From Taishania pollutisoli (GTDB lineage Bacteria; Bacteroidota; Bacteroidia; Flavobacteriales_D; Crocinitomicaceae), in contig NZ_JACVEL010000010.1 in assembly GCF_014518315.1 (NCBI RefSeq), forward strand, positions 1 through 64,000: a stretch of DNA of 64,000 nt, in the 5' to 3' direction. Numbering within the stretch: the first letter of the stretch is position 1; each line of letters begins with the position of its first letter. Under the pieces are notes generated by a model that saw nothing but the letters and a program-made list of their open reading frames with translations, was not told the origin of the DNA and did no database searches. The translations under genes were made by a program, and so were the position numbers. Shown piece after piece: positions 7,681 to 16,617 of the stretch.

Positions 7681-9447
7681 TCAATCCACCAGCTTCATTT
7701 TCCGGAGCAGGAACGACGCGTTCATATTTTTACAAACCCCGTCGCGGATTTTGTAGTCGAAATACAATTCTTCTCCTTCAATTGTCGAGTCAAAATATAC
7801 ATTTCTGAATGCTGCGTTTTGACCAGCCAGATCCGTCAGTGAAAGATCATGGGTAGCAATGATTCCCTTTGCACCGATTTTGTTGAGTTTCTGTAAAAAA
7901 CCTGCCGATCCGATTTCTTTATCTTTACTGTTCGTTCCTTTCAGAATTTCATCCAGAATCACAAACACCTGTTTACCGGATTCAATGGCGTCCATGATAA
8001 ACCGCAAGCGGGTCAACTCGGCATGAAAGTAAGAGCTTTCAACGGTCAGGTCATCGCTGGTACGCATACTCGAATAGAGCTGCATGTCCGGAATCTTACA
8101 CGTTTTAGCCAGAACGGGAAAGCCGGCATTCGCTGAAATAATCGCCAGTCCGACACTGCGGAGATATGTACTTTTCCCTGCCATGTTCGGTCCTGTAATA
8201 ATCAAGAATGCTTCCTCCCGGCGGAGTGTGAAATCGTTGCAAATTTGTTTTTCTGCCGCCACAAAAGGATGTCCCAATGAGTTGATTGCGAAATCCCCGT
8301 CCGTATCTTGTTCTGAAAAGCAGGTTGTTCCCCGGTTAAAGCGATAAATAGCGCCGGAGATCCACACTTCGATTTCAGCCATGTATGCTTCCCATACCTC
8401 CAGTTCAGTCGCATACTTATCATGCCATTTTTTTGACTTCACCAACAAATGGAAATCCCAGGCGAACAAGTAGTTCAGTAATACTCCCACCAATACATTC
8501 ATCCGGTATTCAGCACGTTTTCGGATGGTAATCAATTCCTGCAATCCTTGATACATTCCTGTTTTACCAAACAGTAGTTCTTTGTATTTTTTTCCTTCGT
8601 CGGACGATAAATCCAGTTGTTGAAATAATTCCAGCTGTTTGTACAACGCATTTATTTTTTCTGAACGGTTGCCAACCAGGTGCATCCATTTATTGGTTTG
8701 TTTGAGTCTTGTCCCTACGATTCCCAAAACCAGAAGACCAGTCAGCATCAGTTGAGAAGAAGCCATGAGATTCAGATTGTACAGCACGATGGAAGTGATT
8801 GCAATTGCGGGAAGAATCCACCGCAGTATATTAACGGAATTCCCTCCGAACTCAGCGGTTGTCAACGCTTGTAATGTTTGCTGACGTTCTTCATGTTTCA
8901 GAAAAACTTTTGATTCCACCACAAATTGCTGTGACCAGGTCATATTGTCTGATAATTCACGCATCATCTGCTGGTTCATCTGCTTGTCTTTTGCTCCGAT
9001 CGCCAGTGTTTCGGCCAGTCGTTTTGTTCCTGTGGGGAGCACTGTCCGGTTGATGTACTGGAAAACGCTCTTCGGCCCGAACAAATCCATGTCATTCGCG
9101 TACGGATGCTGAGCGGACTTAAATTCGCTTCCGTCCGGGAAATCGGACCAATTTCCTTTCAGTAATTTCAATTCGCTTTCATTGAGCGCGATGTACAATT
9201 CTTCTTTTTCCTTTTCCAGTTTCGCGTCCAGCCATTTGTTGACCAGGTAAATAAACAATGCTGTTTCTGCCGTCACAACAGCCAGCAACACCGTTCCCCA
9301 ACCGATCAGGTACCAGCTAAGAACAATCAGTAAGAACGAAAACAGGCGTGCAAACGTATAGAATCGGTGTTTTCGTTTTGCCTGCTCCAAACGCCCGGTG
9401 TGCAGTTCAATTTGTTTCGTATAAAAATCTGCCTGATTTCCTGTCAT
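7681..9447 (-). CDS. MutS-like ATPase with predicted membrane segments
   Basis: A 588-aa protein whose C-terminal third is a MutS-type ABC ATPase. Walker A G-P-N-M-A-G-K-S-T is at 419-427, followed by a Walker B and D-loop region V-I-L-D-E-I-L-K-G-T-N-S, then a conserved I-A-T-H-D. The mismatch-binding N-domain of true MutS is absent. Instead there are hydrophobic stretches at about 31-48, 51-69, 209-228 and 232-245 that look like membrane helices. Bacteroidota carry such membrane MutS-like proteins in addition to MutS and MutS2; their role is not established. It starts one base after hemB ends, so it depends on hemB transcription. It is unlikely to be the replication mismatch-repair MutS. 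Confidence 0.8.
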   Translation of the reverse strand: MTGNQADFYTKQIELHTGRLEQAKRKHRFYTFARLFSFLLIVLSWYLIGWGTVLLAVVTAETALFIYLVNKWLDAKLEKEKEELYIALNESELKLLKGNWSDFPDGSEFKSAQHPYANDMDLFGPKSVFQYINRTVLPTGTKRLAETLAIGAKDKQMNQQMMRELSDNMTWSQQFVVESKVFLKHEERQQTLQALTTAEFGGNSVNILRWILPAIAITSIVLYNLNLMASSQLMLTGLLVLGIVGTRLKQTNKWMHLVGNRSEKINALYKQLELFQQLDLSSDEGKKYKELLFGKTGMYQGLQELITIRKRAEYRMNVLVGVLLNYLFAWDFHLLVKSKKWHDKYATELEVWEAYMAEIEVWISGAIYRFNRGTTCFSEQDTDGDFAINSLGHPFVAAEKQICNDFTLRREEAFLIITGPNMAGKSTYLRSVGLAIISANAGFPVLAKTCKIPDMQLYSSMRTSDDLTVESSYFHAELTRLRFIMDAIESGKQVFVILDEILKGTNSKDKEIGSAGFLQKLNKIGAKGIIATHDLSLTDLAGQNAAFRNVYFDSTIEGEELYFDYKIRDGVCKNMNASFLLRKMKLVD

Positions 9448-9448
9448 A

Positions 9449-10420
9449 TCAGCGTTGTGTCATTTGCGCAAAATCTTTTGCAAAATAAGTCAGAATACCA
9501 TCTGCACCTGCCCGTTTGATGCTCAGTAATGTTTCGTATACTGCCGCTTCGTAATTCAGCCATCCGTTTTTCGCCGCAGCATGGATCATCGCACACTCAC
9601 CACTAACGTTGTAGGCCGTTACCGGAACCGGGAATGTTTCTTTCAGTAAATGAATCACATCCAGGTAACACATGGCCGGTTTTACCATAATCATGTCTGC
9701 TCCTTCATTGATATCCAGCTCTGCTTCAATCAACGCTTCCCGTTTATTTGCCGGGTTCATCTGGTATGTTTTTTTATCTCCCGATTTCGGAGCGGAATTC
9801 AATGCATCTCTGAACGGTCCGTAAAAAGCACTCGCATACTTCGCCGTATAGGACATAATGGAAACTTCTGTATACCCGTTTGCGTCGAGGTGTTCACGAA
9901 TGCTTGCGATACGTCCGTCCATCATATCCGACGGTCCGATGATATCAATTCCCGCTTGTGCCTGTGCCAATGACATATTGTTGAGCAGCGGCAAGGTTTC
10001 ATCGTTAAGAATTTTCCCGTTTTCTACCAACCCGTCATGTCCGTCGGATGAATATGGATCCAATGCCACATCACTCATGAGCATCACTTCCGGAAACCGT
10101 TCTTTGATGGCACGAATGGCATGCAGGTAAAAATTATCCGACGACCAGCTATACGTTCCTGTTTTATCTTTCAATGATTCATCAACCGCCGGAAACAGAT
10201 CGAAAGATCGTACACCGAGTTCAACACACGTTTCAATTTCAGGAAGTAGTTTGTCAACAGACCACCTGTAATTTCCGGGCATCGAAGCGACTTCTTCTTT
10301 TATGTTTTTTCCATCTTTCAGGAATACGGGATAAATCAGATTTTCCACACCTAATTTTGTTTCTTCAACCATTGCCCGGATAACGGCAGATTTTCGGTTT
10401 CTTCTGGGACGAATATTCAT
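9449..10420 (-). CDS. hemB: Delta-aminolevulinic acid dehydratase (porphobilinogen synthase)
   Basis: A 323-aa enzyme that condenses two 5-aminolevulinate molecules to porphobilinogen in heme synthesis. The two Schiff-base lysines are visible as Y-T-A-K-Y-A-S (Lys194) and M-V-K-P-A-M (Lys247). The metal segment reads D-V-A-L-D-P-Y-S-S-D-G-H-D-G (117-130), with Asp/Ala where zinc-type HemB proteins have cysteines, so this is a magnesium-type or zinc-independent enzyme. Length is standard. A TAATTTTG box precedes it on the minus strand, and it is the likely first gene of the run hemB, MutS-like, SiaC, coaE. Confidence 0.95.
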   Translation of the reverse strand: MNIRPRRNRKSAVIRAMVEETKLGVENLIYPVFLKDGKNIKEEVASMPGNYRWSVDKLLPEIETCVELGVRSFDLFPAVDESLKDKTGTYSWSSDNFYLHAIRAIKERFPEVMLMSDVALDPYSSDGHDGLVENGKILNDETLPLLNNMSLAQAQAGIDIIGPSDMMDGRIASIREHLDANGYTEVSIMSYTAKYASAFYGPFRDALNSAPKSGDKKTYQMNPANKREALIEAELDINEGADMIMVKPAMCYLDVIHLLKETFPVPVTAYNVSGECAMIHAAAKNGWLNYEAAVYETLLSIKRAGADGILTYFAKDFAQMTQR

Positions 10421-10438
10421 TGTACTTATTTTAGACTA

Positions 10439-10446
10439 CAAAATTA
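10439..10446 (-). promoter_or_regulatory. -7 box upstream of hemB
   Basis: On the minus strand the bases read TAATTTTG, a perfect TAnnTTTG, ending 18 bases before the hemB ATG at 10420. No TTG is at the 19-nt spacing. The 123-bp gap also serves the divergent gene at 10544. Confidence 0.45.
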
Positions 10447-10543
10447 ACAACAATTTGTGTTGATAAAAAAAAGACCTGGCATTTTGGTACTGTTCATTTA
10501 AAAAACACTACATTAGCCAATAGCATATGAAAACGATATCTTT

Positions 10544-11431
10544 ATGAAAATTACCCACTACTTATGCGGAATTGGTTTATTGACCGGTACATTACTATCC
10601 TGTTCCTCAGACCCTCCCAAAAAAGATCACATTACAGTTGAACAGGACGAGAGTGAAAATTCGTTGACCACTAATTTTGATGGAAAAATATTTAGTATTC
10701 CATCTCCGATTCTCACCATGTTATTGCTCAAAAAGGTAAACCCGGTATTTCAATCAGAACTTCTGAATCCGTCTTCAAAAGTGGATCGTTATCAAACAGA
10801 GCACAAACGTGCGCTGTTATTGGGTGTGTATGGTGCCGATTTAGGATATGCTTCTATTTACAAAGATAAAAAGAACATTCTGGACTACCTGGTTGTCGTA
10901 GAGAAATTGACCAATTCATTGGGTCTGGATGCTTCGTTTGACCAACGGTTTATTGACCGGTATCAAAAAAACACAAACAATAGCGACTCGATGTTGTACA
11001 TTGTATCCGACGCATTTAAAAATGCCGATTTATTTTTGAAAAACGGGCAACGCAAGTCTGTTTCCGCTCTAATTTTGGCAGGGGGGTGGACCGAATCCAT
11101 GCATTTCGCGACCGCTCTGGCTGAAAAAAAACCTCAGAATCAAGAATTGCTGGAACGGATCGGTGATCAAAAACAAACCCTTGCTACATTGATCGCCTTA
11201 TTGGAAGAAAATAACAAAGCCTCCTCCAATGATGAATTGATCCGGTACTACAAAGAACTCAGTGTCATTTTTCAGGCGATTAAAGTCAATTATGAATACA
11301 ATCAACCGGAAACCGATGCAGAGAAGAAAACAACCACGTTGAAACATACCGTTTCATTTGAAATAAACACGGAGACATTAAAAGCCATCACAGAAAAAAT
11401 AACGGCGATTCGTCAACACATAATTGGTTAA
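10544..11431 (+). CDS. Putative lipoprotein, first gene of an ABC-transporter operon
   Basis: A 295-aa protein with a lipoprotein signal: hydrophobic core at 5-18 and lipobox L-L-S-C (Cys20), followed by Ser-Ser-Asp. The mature part is predicted helical and contains A-L-L-L-G-V-Y-G-A-D-L-G-Y-A, a motif I have no name for. The gene is followed at 5 bases by a small secreted protein and then at 6 bases by the large ABC transporter. This spacing suggests a shared job, for example an envelope component handled by the transporter, but this is inference. No recognised domain. Confidence 0.7.
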   Translation: MKITHYLCGIGLLTGTLLSCSSDPPKKDHITVEQDESENSLTTNFDGKIFSIPSPILTMLLLKKVNPVFQSELLNPSSKVDRYQTEHKRALLLGVYGADLGYASIYKDKKNILDYLVVVEKLTNSLGLDASFDQRFIDRYQKNTNNSDSMLYIVSDAFKNADLFLKNGQRKSVSALILAGGWTESMHFATALAEKKPQNQELLERIGDQKQTLATLIALLEENNKASSNDELIRYYKELSVIFQAIKVNYEYNQPETDAEKKTTTLKHTVSFEINTETLKAITEKITAIRQHIIG

Positions 11432-11436
11432 TCACA

Positions 11437-11865
11437 ATGAAAAATCGATATCTAACACTTATTTTCACACTATTTGCAGGAATGCTTGCATTTGGTCAGA
11501 GCTGCGAAGAAATCGTGCGCAACTGCGAAAAATTATTCCGCGATGAAAAAGGGAAGCAGGTATTCATCTCCGACGGGCAGGTCTATACGGCATTTTTAGA
11601 TCGCCAGGAAGCAGAGTTTGATTTGACATTCTACGGTGGTACAACCTATCGGATTGCTGTCAGTGCCGGCGACCGGGATGACTATGTTATTTTCACCCTG
11701 CGGGATGAAAAGGGGAATGTATTATTTACCAACAAAGATCATAAAAATGCCCGTTACTGGGATTTCAAGGTCCCCAAAACACTATCTGTAAAAATTGAAA
11801 CAGAACTGGATACCGAGCGGAAAGTGACGGGTTGTGCAGTGATGCTCATCGGCTTCAAGCAATAA
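11437..11865 (+). CDS. Small secreted/periplasmic protein of unknown function
   Basis: A 142-aa protein with a clear signal peptide (residues 1-20, ending A-F-G-Q). The mature part begins S-C-E-E-I-V and is rich in beta-strand pattern (F-D-L-T-F-Y-G-G-T-T-Y-R-I-A-V), suggesting a small beta-sandwich. Three cysteines (near mature residues 2 and 9 and close to the C-terminus) could form one disulfide. It is the middle gene of a tight three-gene operon. Function not assigned. Confidence 0.7.
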   Translation: MKNRYLTLIFTLFAGMLAFGQSCEEIVRNCEKLFRDEKGKQVFISDGQVYTAFLDRQEAEFDLTFYGGTTYRIAVSAGDRDDYVIFTLRDEKGNVLFTNKDHKNARYWDFKVPKTLSVKIETELDTERKVTGCAVMLIGFKQ

Positions 11866-11871
11866 TCAACT

Positions 11872-14800
11872 ATGAGTGAGCGCATTCTCAACATCCTGAT
11901 GCAATTATTTGCAATCATTGTAAAGATTAACGGTCATAGTGAGAATGGTTCTTCAGGTGTCAGGAACGCCCACCAGATCATTCGTTCCTTTTTAAAAATC
12001 GAGCTGGCCTCCGGAAAAATTGAACACTACATTGTTCTTTTCGATCAATACTCCGAAGCTCTTCGCCCTCCGCGGAAGTCTAAATACAGCGAAGGGAAAC
12101 GCAATTCCGTTAATTCCGTAAAAGTACTCCGCATCTGCAACGAAATCAACAAAGAACTGACCATTCGTCAGAAATTCATTGTACTCATGCGGATCATGGA
12201 GTTAATCCTGCTGGATGAAAATTGTACGGAGCTGGAACTGGCTTTTTTACGCACTGTTGCCGAAACATTCAAGATTGAACCGGAAGAATATTTATTGATC
12301 TTTTCGTTGCTGAAAAATGAGATTTCAACCGATCAACCACCTGAAAATTGTTTTATCATTACAGGGGAAGATACCACGGAAGATCGAAAATTCAAACTCA
12401 ACGGGCTTGATCAACCCATCGTTTGTATCCGGATTCACAACAACAATCTATTGTTTTTTAAGTATTTTGGAAATGATGACGTTTATTTAAACGGCGAATT
12501 ACTCGATAACAGAAAAGCTTTTTTACTCAACCCGGGAGATTCCATCAACACATCAAAAAGCGATCGCATTTACCAGGCCGATTTACTCAATCGCTTTTTG
12601 TCCACCTCCACAACGCAGCGTTTTTTATATAAGGCAACCAACCTCTCGTATCGCTTTCCTTTTGGTGCCGTTGGATTGCAACTTTTTTCCACCACCATCT
12701 ATTCCGGGCAATTGGTTGGAATTATGGGTGGATCCGGGACGGGAAAATCAACACTGGTTGATTTACTTTCCGGAGCAAAACGTCCACAGACAGGAACCGT
12801 CACAATCAATGGGATTGATATTCATCGTTCTCCCAGGGAAATAGAAGGACTGATCGGATACGTTCCACAAGAAGATTTGCTGATAGAGGAACTCACTGTT
12901 TTTGAGAACTTATATTACAGTGCACGTTTGGTGTTTGGAGACTTGTCTGAAACTGAAATCCGACGTAAAGTGATTCAAGTATTGGATGATTTGAATCTCT
13001 CTTCCGTAAAGCATTTAAAAGTAGGTAGTCCACTCAAAAAAGTCATTTCAGGAGGACAACGTAAACGATTGAACATCGCGTTGGAACTGATTCGAAATCC
13101 ATCCATCTTGTTTGTGGATGAACCAACCTCGGGGCTTTCTTCCATTGGTTCCCTCAAAATTATGAACATTCTGAAAAACCTTTCGTTGAAAGGAACACTT
13201 GTTTTTGTAGTAATTCACCAACCTTCATCTGATGTATTCAAGCTTCTGAACAGGTTAATTCTGCTTGACTATGGCGGTTATCAAATCTTTGATGGCGTTC
13301 CTTCCACTGCACTGACCCATTTCAAGAAAGCATTGGAATACGCAAATGCGGATAGTGAAGGGTGTTCTGTCTGCGGAAATGTAAATCCCGATCAAATTTT
13401 CGAAATTGTAGAGGCGCAAACAGTCAACGAATTCGGCGTCCCGACAAGGGAACGGAAGCATACTCCGAAGCAATGGCATGAATTGTTTCTCAGGCAAAAA
13501 CAGGAAGAGGCCAGTGGTGCGGAAGAGCTAAACACAACTAAAAAGGAGCTCCCCGCTCCGCTCAAACTTCCTGGATTAATTCAGCAATTCAGCGTATTTT
13601 TTTCACGGGATTTCAAAAGCAAGATTTCCAGTTTTCAATATGTCTTATTGGTACTCGCGGAGGCTCCTGTTCTGGCCCTTATTCTGTCCTCTTTTCTAAA
13701 ATCATACATTGAAACCGAAGGCTCTTCTTCCTATCTGTATTATTACAATGAAAATATCCCGGTTTATTTATTTGTAAGTATGCTGGTGTCCATTTTTTTA
13801 GGGATGACCGTAGCGGCGGAAGAAATAAACAAAGACAAAAAGAACCTCAAGCGGGAACGTTTCCTCAATTTGAACTGGGGAAGTTACTTATATGGAAAAA
13901 TGGCATTGCTCCTGCTTATTTCCGCCATTCAATCATTCCTGTTTGTTTTGGTGGGGAGCCTTGTATTGCAGATCACCGAGCTTTGGTTTGAAAACTGGCT
14001 AATGTTATTTTCCGTCTCCTTTTGGTCCAATTTATTGGGATTGAATGTTTCCCTGCTTTTCAGACAAACCAAATTGATCTACATTGCCATTCCCATTCTG
14101 ATTATCCCTCAGATTATTTTTAGCGGACTGATTGTCCGATACGACCGCATGAATCCCGTGTTTAGTCACCCGCATAAAGTTCCATGGATAGGAAATCTAA
14201 TGATCTCCCGATGGGCTTATGAAGGGCTTGCTGTTGAATTTGCATCCGAAAACTCATTCGCTGCAATCACTTTTGACTTGCAACAAAAAGGAAGTGAACT
14301 ACAATGGAAAAAAGATTACTGGATTCCAAAAATCAGGGAATTAGTAGAACATAAAAAAAATGGAACACTTATTAAAAATGAACTTTCAAAAGAAGAAAAC
14401 AACTGGGATAACCTCACCTGTGCAAATTGTTTTCAAGGAGATACCCCCAACTCTAAAAACATTGATAAGTTCCTGTCTGTGCTTCATTTGCAGTACACCA
14501 ATAATTACAACGCGACCATTGATTCGATTGAGATAGTCAAAAAGCGGTTTGGCTTAAAACGCTATGCTGCTTATAGAGAAAAATACGATAATGAAGGATT
14601 GGAACGGTTGGTTACAGGACGAGATCGGATTGAAAAAATATATGTTGACCACTCAGACAATCGAATTTATCAACTGGAAGACCCTCTTTATCAATCGAGT
14701 GACGGGCTCGGTTTTTTCAATGCTCCTTATTTTATTAAAGAGAAATCGATTGGATCCTATCGAATAGATACCTTCTACGCCAACCTCATCGTCATTTGGC

Positions 14801-14934
14801 TATTTTCGATGATCTTATATCATTGGTTACATAGTCAGGAGACGAAGAAACGAATACGATTATACATCTATGAAACACTCATGGAATTTCAATTAAGACG
14901 GAAGCGTTCCTCCGGACGTAAACGGCTTCGGTAA
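11872..14934 (+). CDS. ABCG-type transporter fused to TerB-like and FHA-like N-terminal domains
   Basis: A 1020-aa fusion. Residues about 1-150 are all-helical and resemble a TerB-like domain. About 160-245 look like an FHA-type beta domain (V-Y-L-N-G-E-L-L and L-L-N-P-G-D-S-I). About 250-480 form an ABC ATPase: Walker A G-G-S-G-T-G-K-S-T, signature I-S-G-G-Q-R-K-R, Walker B I-L-F-V-D-E-P-T-S-G-L and switch His in V-I-H-Q-P-S. About 590-980 hold an ABC2-type membrane domain with at least six hydrophobic segments and a large soluble loop containing C-A-N-C. NBD-before-TMD order is that of ABCG half-transporters. The substrate is unknown. It is the last gene of the 10544-14934 operon. The two N-terminal domains suggest regulation by an internal or phosphorylated partner; this is inference. 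Confidence 0.8.
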   Translation: MSERILNILMQLFAIIVKINGHSENGSSGVRNAHQIIRSFLKIELASGKIEHYIVLFDQYSEALRPPRKSKYSEGKRNSVNSVKVLRICNEINKELTIRQKFIVLMRIMELILLDENCTELELAFLRTVAETFKIEPEEYLLIFSLLKNEISTDQPPENCFIITGEDTTEDRKFKLNGLDQPIVCIRIHNNNLLFFKYFGNDDVYLNGELLDNRKAFLLNPGDSINTSKSDRIYQADLLNRFLSTSTTQRFLYKATNLSYRFPFGAVGLQLFSTTIYSGQLVGIMGGSGTGKSTLVDLLSGAKRPQTGTVTINGIDIHRSPREIEGLIGYVPQEDLLIEELTVFENLYYSARLVFGDLSETEIRRKVIQVLDDLNLSSVKHLKVGSPLKKVISGGQRKRLNIALELIRNPSILFVDEPTSGLSSIGSLKIMNILKNLSLKGTLVFVVIHQPSSDVFKLLNRLILLDYGGYQIFDGVPSTALTHFKKALEYANADSEGCSVCGNVNPDQIFEIVEAQTVNEFGVPTRERKHTPKQWHELFLRQKQEEASGAEELNTTKKELPAPLKLPGLIQQFSVFFSRDFKSKISSFQYVLLVLAEAPVLALILSSFLKSYIETEGSSSYLYYYNENIPVYLFVSMLVSIFLGMTVAAEEINKDKKNLKRERFLNLNWGSYLYGKMALLLLISAIQSFLFVLVGSLVLQITELWFENWLMLFSVSFWSNLLGLNVSLLFRQTKLIYIAIPILIIPQIIFSGLIVRYDRMNPVFSHPHKVPWIGNLMISRWAYEGLAVEFASENSFAAITFDLQQKGSELQWKKDYWIPKIRELVEHKKNGTLIKNELSKEENNWDNLTCANCFQGDTPNSKNIDKFLSVLHLQYTNNYNATIDSIEIVKKRFGLKRYAAYREKYDNEGLERLVTGRDRIEKIYVDHSDNRIYQLEDPLYQSSDGLGFFNAPYFIKEKSIGSYRIDTFYANLIVIWLFSMILYHWLHSQETKKRIRLYIYETLMEFQLRRKRSSGRKRLR

Positions 14935-15064
14935 ACAATTATATCCACATTTTTTTGATCAGGCAAGCTATTTATTGCTTCTACTTTCAGGCACTCCGGC
15001 TTCATTCTTGTTTCCAACTCCGTTCGGTTCTATTTTTTCTGTGTTAATTTATAAGTCAGAATAT

Positions 15065-15094
15065 TGTCTAAACCAAATCAAAAATGTAAATTTG
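15065..15094 (+). promoter_or_regulatory. Bacteroidota promoter of sucD
   Basis: TTG (15065-15067), then 19 bases, then TAAATTTG (15087-15094), a perfect TAnnTTTG. This two-part match uses exactly the same spacing as the tRNA-fMet promoter at 44298-44327. The expected transcription start is about 35 bases before the sucD ATG. Confidence 0.65.
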
Positions 15095-15133
15095 AACGAT
15101 TTTTAATTACGGATTTTATTTAAAACTGCAAAT

Positions 15134-16012
15134 ATGAGCGTATTGGTTAACAAAAACTCTAAAGTAATTGTTCAAGGATTTACGGGAAGTGAAGGAACAT
15201 TCCATGCCGGGCAAATGATTGAATACGGAACAAACGTTGTTGGGGGTGTTACTCCGGGAAAAGGAGGTCAAATGCACCTGGATCGACCGGTATTCAACAC
15301 TGTAAAAGACGCTGTTGAAAAAACAGGGGCTGATGTTTCCATCATTTTTGTTCCACCTGCATTTGCTGCAGATGCGATCATGGAAGCGGCTAACGCGGGA
15401 ATTAAAGTGATTGTATGTATTACCGAAGGAATTCCTGTTAACGATATGGTGCAGGCAAAAGAATATATCAAAGGATACGATTGCAGACTGATCGGACCAA
15501 ACTGTCCGGGAGTGATTACCGCAGGTGAAGCGAAAGTCGGAATTATGCCCGGATTCGTTTTCAAAAAAGGAAAAATCGGTATTGTTTCCAAATCAGGAAC
15601 ATTGACATACGAAGCTGCTGACCAGGTAGCGAAAGCAGGATTGGGAATTACAACCGCAATCGGTATCGGTGGTGACCCGATCATCGGGACAACGACACGT
15701 GAGGCCGTTGAATTACTGATGAATGATCCTGAAACAGAAGGGATCGTTATGATCGGGGAGATCGGAGGAAACCTGGAAGCAATCGCTGCACGTTGGATCA
15801 AAGAAAACGGAACAAAACCTGTCGTTGGATTCATCGCAGGAGAAACTGCTCCGAAAGGACGAACAATGGGGCATGCCGGAGCAATCGTTGGTGGTGCTGA
15901 CGATACAGCTGAAGCGAAAAAACGCATCATGAGAGAGTGCGGAATCCACGTAGTTGATTCACCTGCTCACATTGGCAAGAAAATGGCTGAAGTAATGGGC
16001 GTAACAGCTTAA
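15134..16012 (+). CDS. sucD: Succinyl-CoA ligase (ADP/GDP-forming) alpha subunit
   Basis: A 292-aa alpha subunit of succinyl-CoA synthetase, which couples succinyl-CoA cleavage to nucleotide triphosphate formation in the TCA cycle. The CoA-binding Rossmann part begins [11 protein letters not shown]. The phosphohistidine loop is [11 protein letters not shown] near residue 246. Length is the family norm. The beta subunit (sucC) is not adjacent, a common arrangement in Bacteroidota. It has its own two-part promoter and its own intrinsic terminator, so it is a single-gene unit. Confidence 0.96.
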   Translation: MSVLVNKNSKVIVQGFTGSEGTFHAGQMIEYGTNVVGGVTPGKGGQMHLDRPVFNTVKDAVEKTGADVSIIFVPPAFAADAIMEAANAGIKVIVCITEGIPVNDMVQAKEYIKGYDCRLIGPNCPGVITAGEAKVGIMPGFVFKKGKIGIVSKSGTLTYEAADQVAKAGLGITTAIGIGGDPIIGTTTREAVELLMNDPETEGIVMIGEIGGNLEAIAARWIKENGTKPVVGFIAGETAPKGRTMGHAGAIVGGADDTAEAKKRIMRECGIHVVDSPAHIGKKMAEVMGVTA

Positions 16013-16040
16013 TTCATTCAATAAAAACACTTTTGAAAAT

Positions 16041-16068
16041 GCCCGTCAGTTGTTTGGCGGGCTTTTTT
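16041..16068 (+). terminator. Rho-independent terminator of sucD
   Basis: An 8-bp stem GCCCGTCA / TGGCGGGC (one G-T pair) with the 6-base loop GTTGTT, followed by TTTTTT. It lies 28 bases after the sucD stop. The next gene starts at 16084, just past the hairpin, which argues against the longer TTG-start reading of that gene. Confidence 0.85.
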
Positions 16069-16083
16069 ATTATCCGACACCAC

Positions 16084-16617
16084 ATGAACGACCTGGTATA
16101 CCTCAACATGTTTCGGGATGCTGCTATGAGGCCGATGGTCTTGCAATATTTTATGGAACGAAAGTACGGTGTGGAAACGCTGCTCAAATACGCTGCGTCG
16201 AAGGAAGCTTATCCCCTTCCTGATTACGCATCCTGGGTGATTACACACCTCGTAAAAAATTTCCCGGGCCAAATGGGCGACTATCAGCCGCAACTCATCG
16301 ACGCTTTTTTGATTTCGGACAACCAGACTGTGCTCCGAAATCTCGCTGTGGGATTCATTCTGCTTCCCTTAATTGATTACCGTGAAGGCGAATTATACGA
16401 CGCACTGATTCGTCACCTGATGACACCCGATGACAAAGTGGCTTTGCATGTAAACTGCATTTATAAATTGATTCAGTTTGCTCAGAAATACCCGGAATTA
16501 ATCCACGAAATACAACCTGTTATCGAAATCCGGACAGAGCAAAACAAACAGGCATCGCTGTCCGCTGCAGGTAAAAAATTCAGTAAGGCGATTAACAGAA
16601 TAAACCGGGTTAAATAG
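16084..16617 (+). CDS. Unknown helical-repeat-like cytoplasmic protein
   Basis: A 177-aa protein starting at the ATG at 16084. The longer frame from a TTG at 16033 would be translated from the sucD terminator and is unlikely. The sequence is almost entirely helical, with regularly spaced hydrophobic helices similar to HEAT/ARM-type repeats. It has no signal peptide and ends in a basic tail (K-A-I-N-R-I-N-R-V-K). Its last 8 bases overlap the convergent end of bshA. I do not recognise a family. It has no visible promoter of its own beyond the short gap after the sucD terminator. Confidence 0.6.
   Translation: MNDLVYLNMFRDAAMRPMVLQYFMERKYGVETLLKYAASKEAYPLPDYASWVITHLVKNFPGQMGDYQPQLIDAFLISDNQTVLRNLAVGFILLPLIDYREGELYDALIRHLMTPDDKVALHVNCIYKLIQFAQKYPELIHEIQPVIEIRTEQNKQASLSAAGKKFSKAINRINRVK

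Noticed and set aside
15268-15930. 220-codon open frame antisense to sucD
   Set aside because: It is a mirror of the sucD codon pattern, is rich in Ile/Pro/Ser, and has no start region or neighbour support.
16033-16083. TTG-initiated longer form of the 16084 gene
   Set aside because: It would be translated out of the sucD terminator hairpin.
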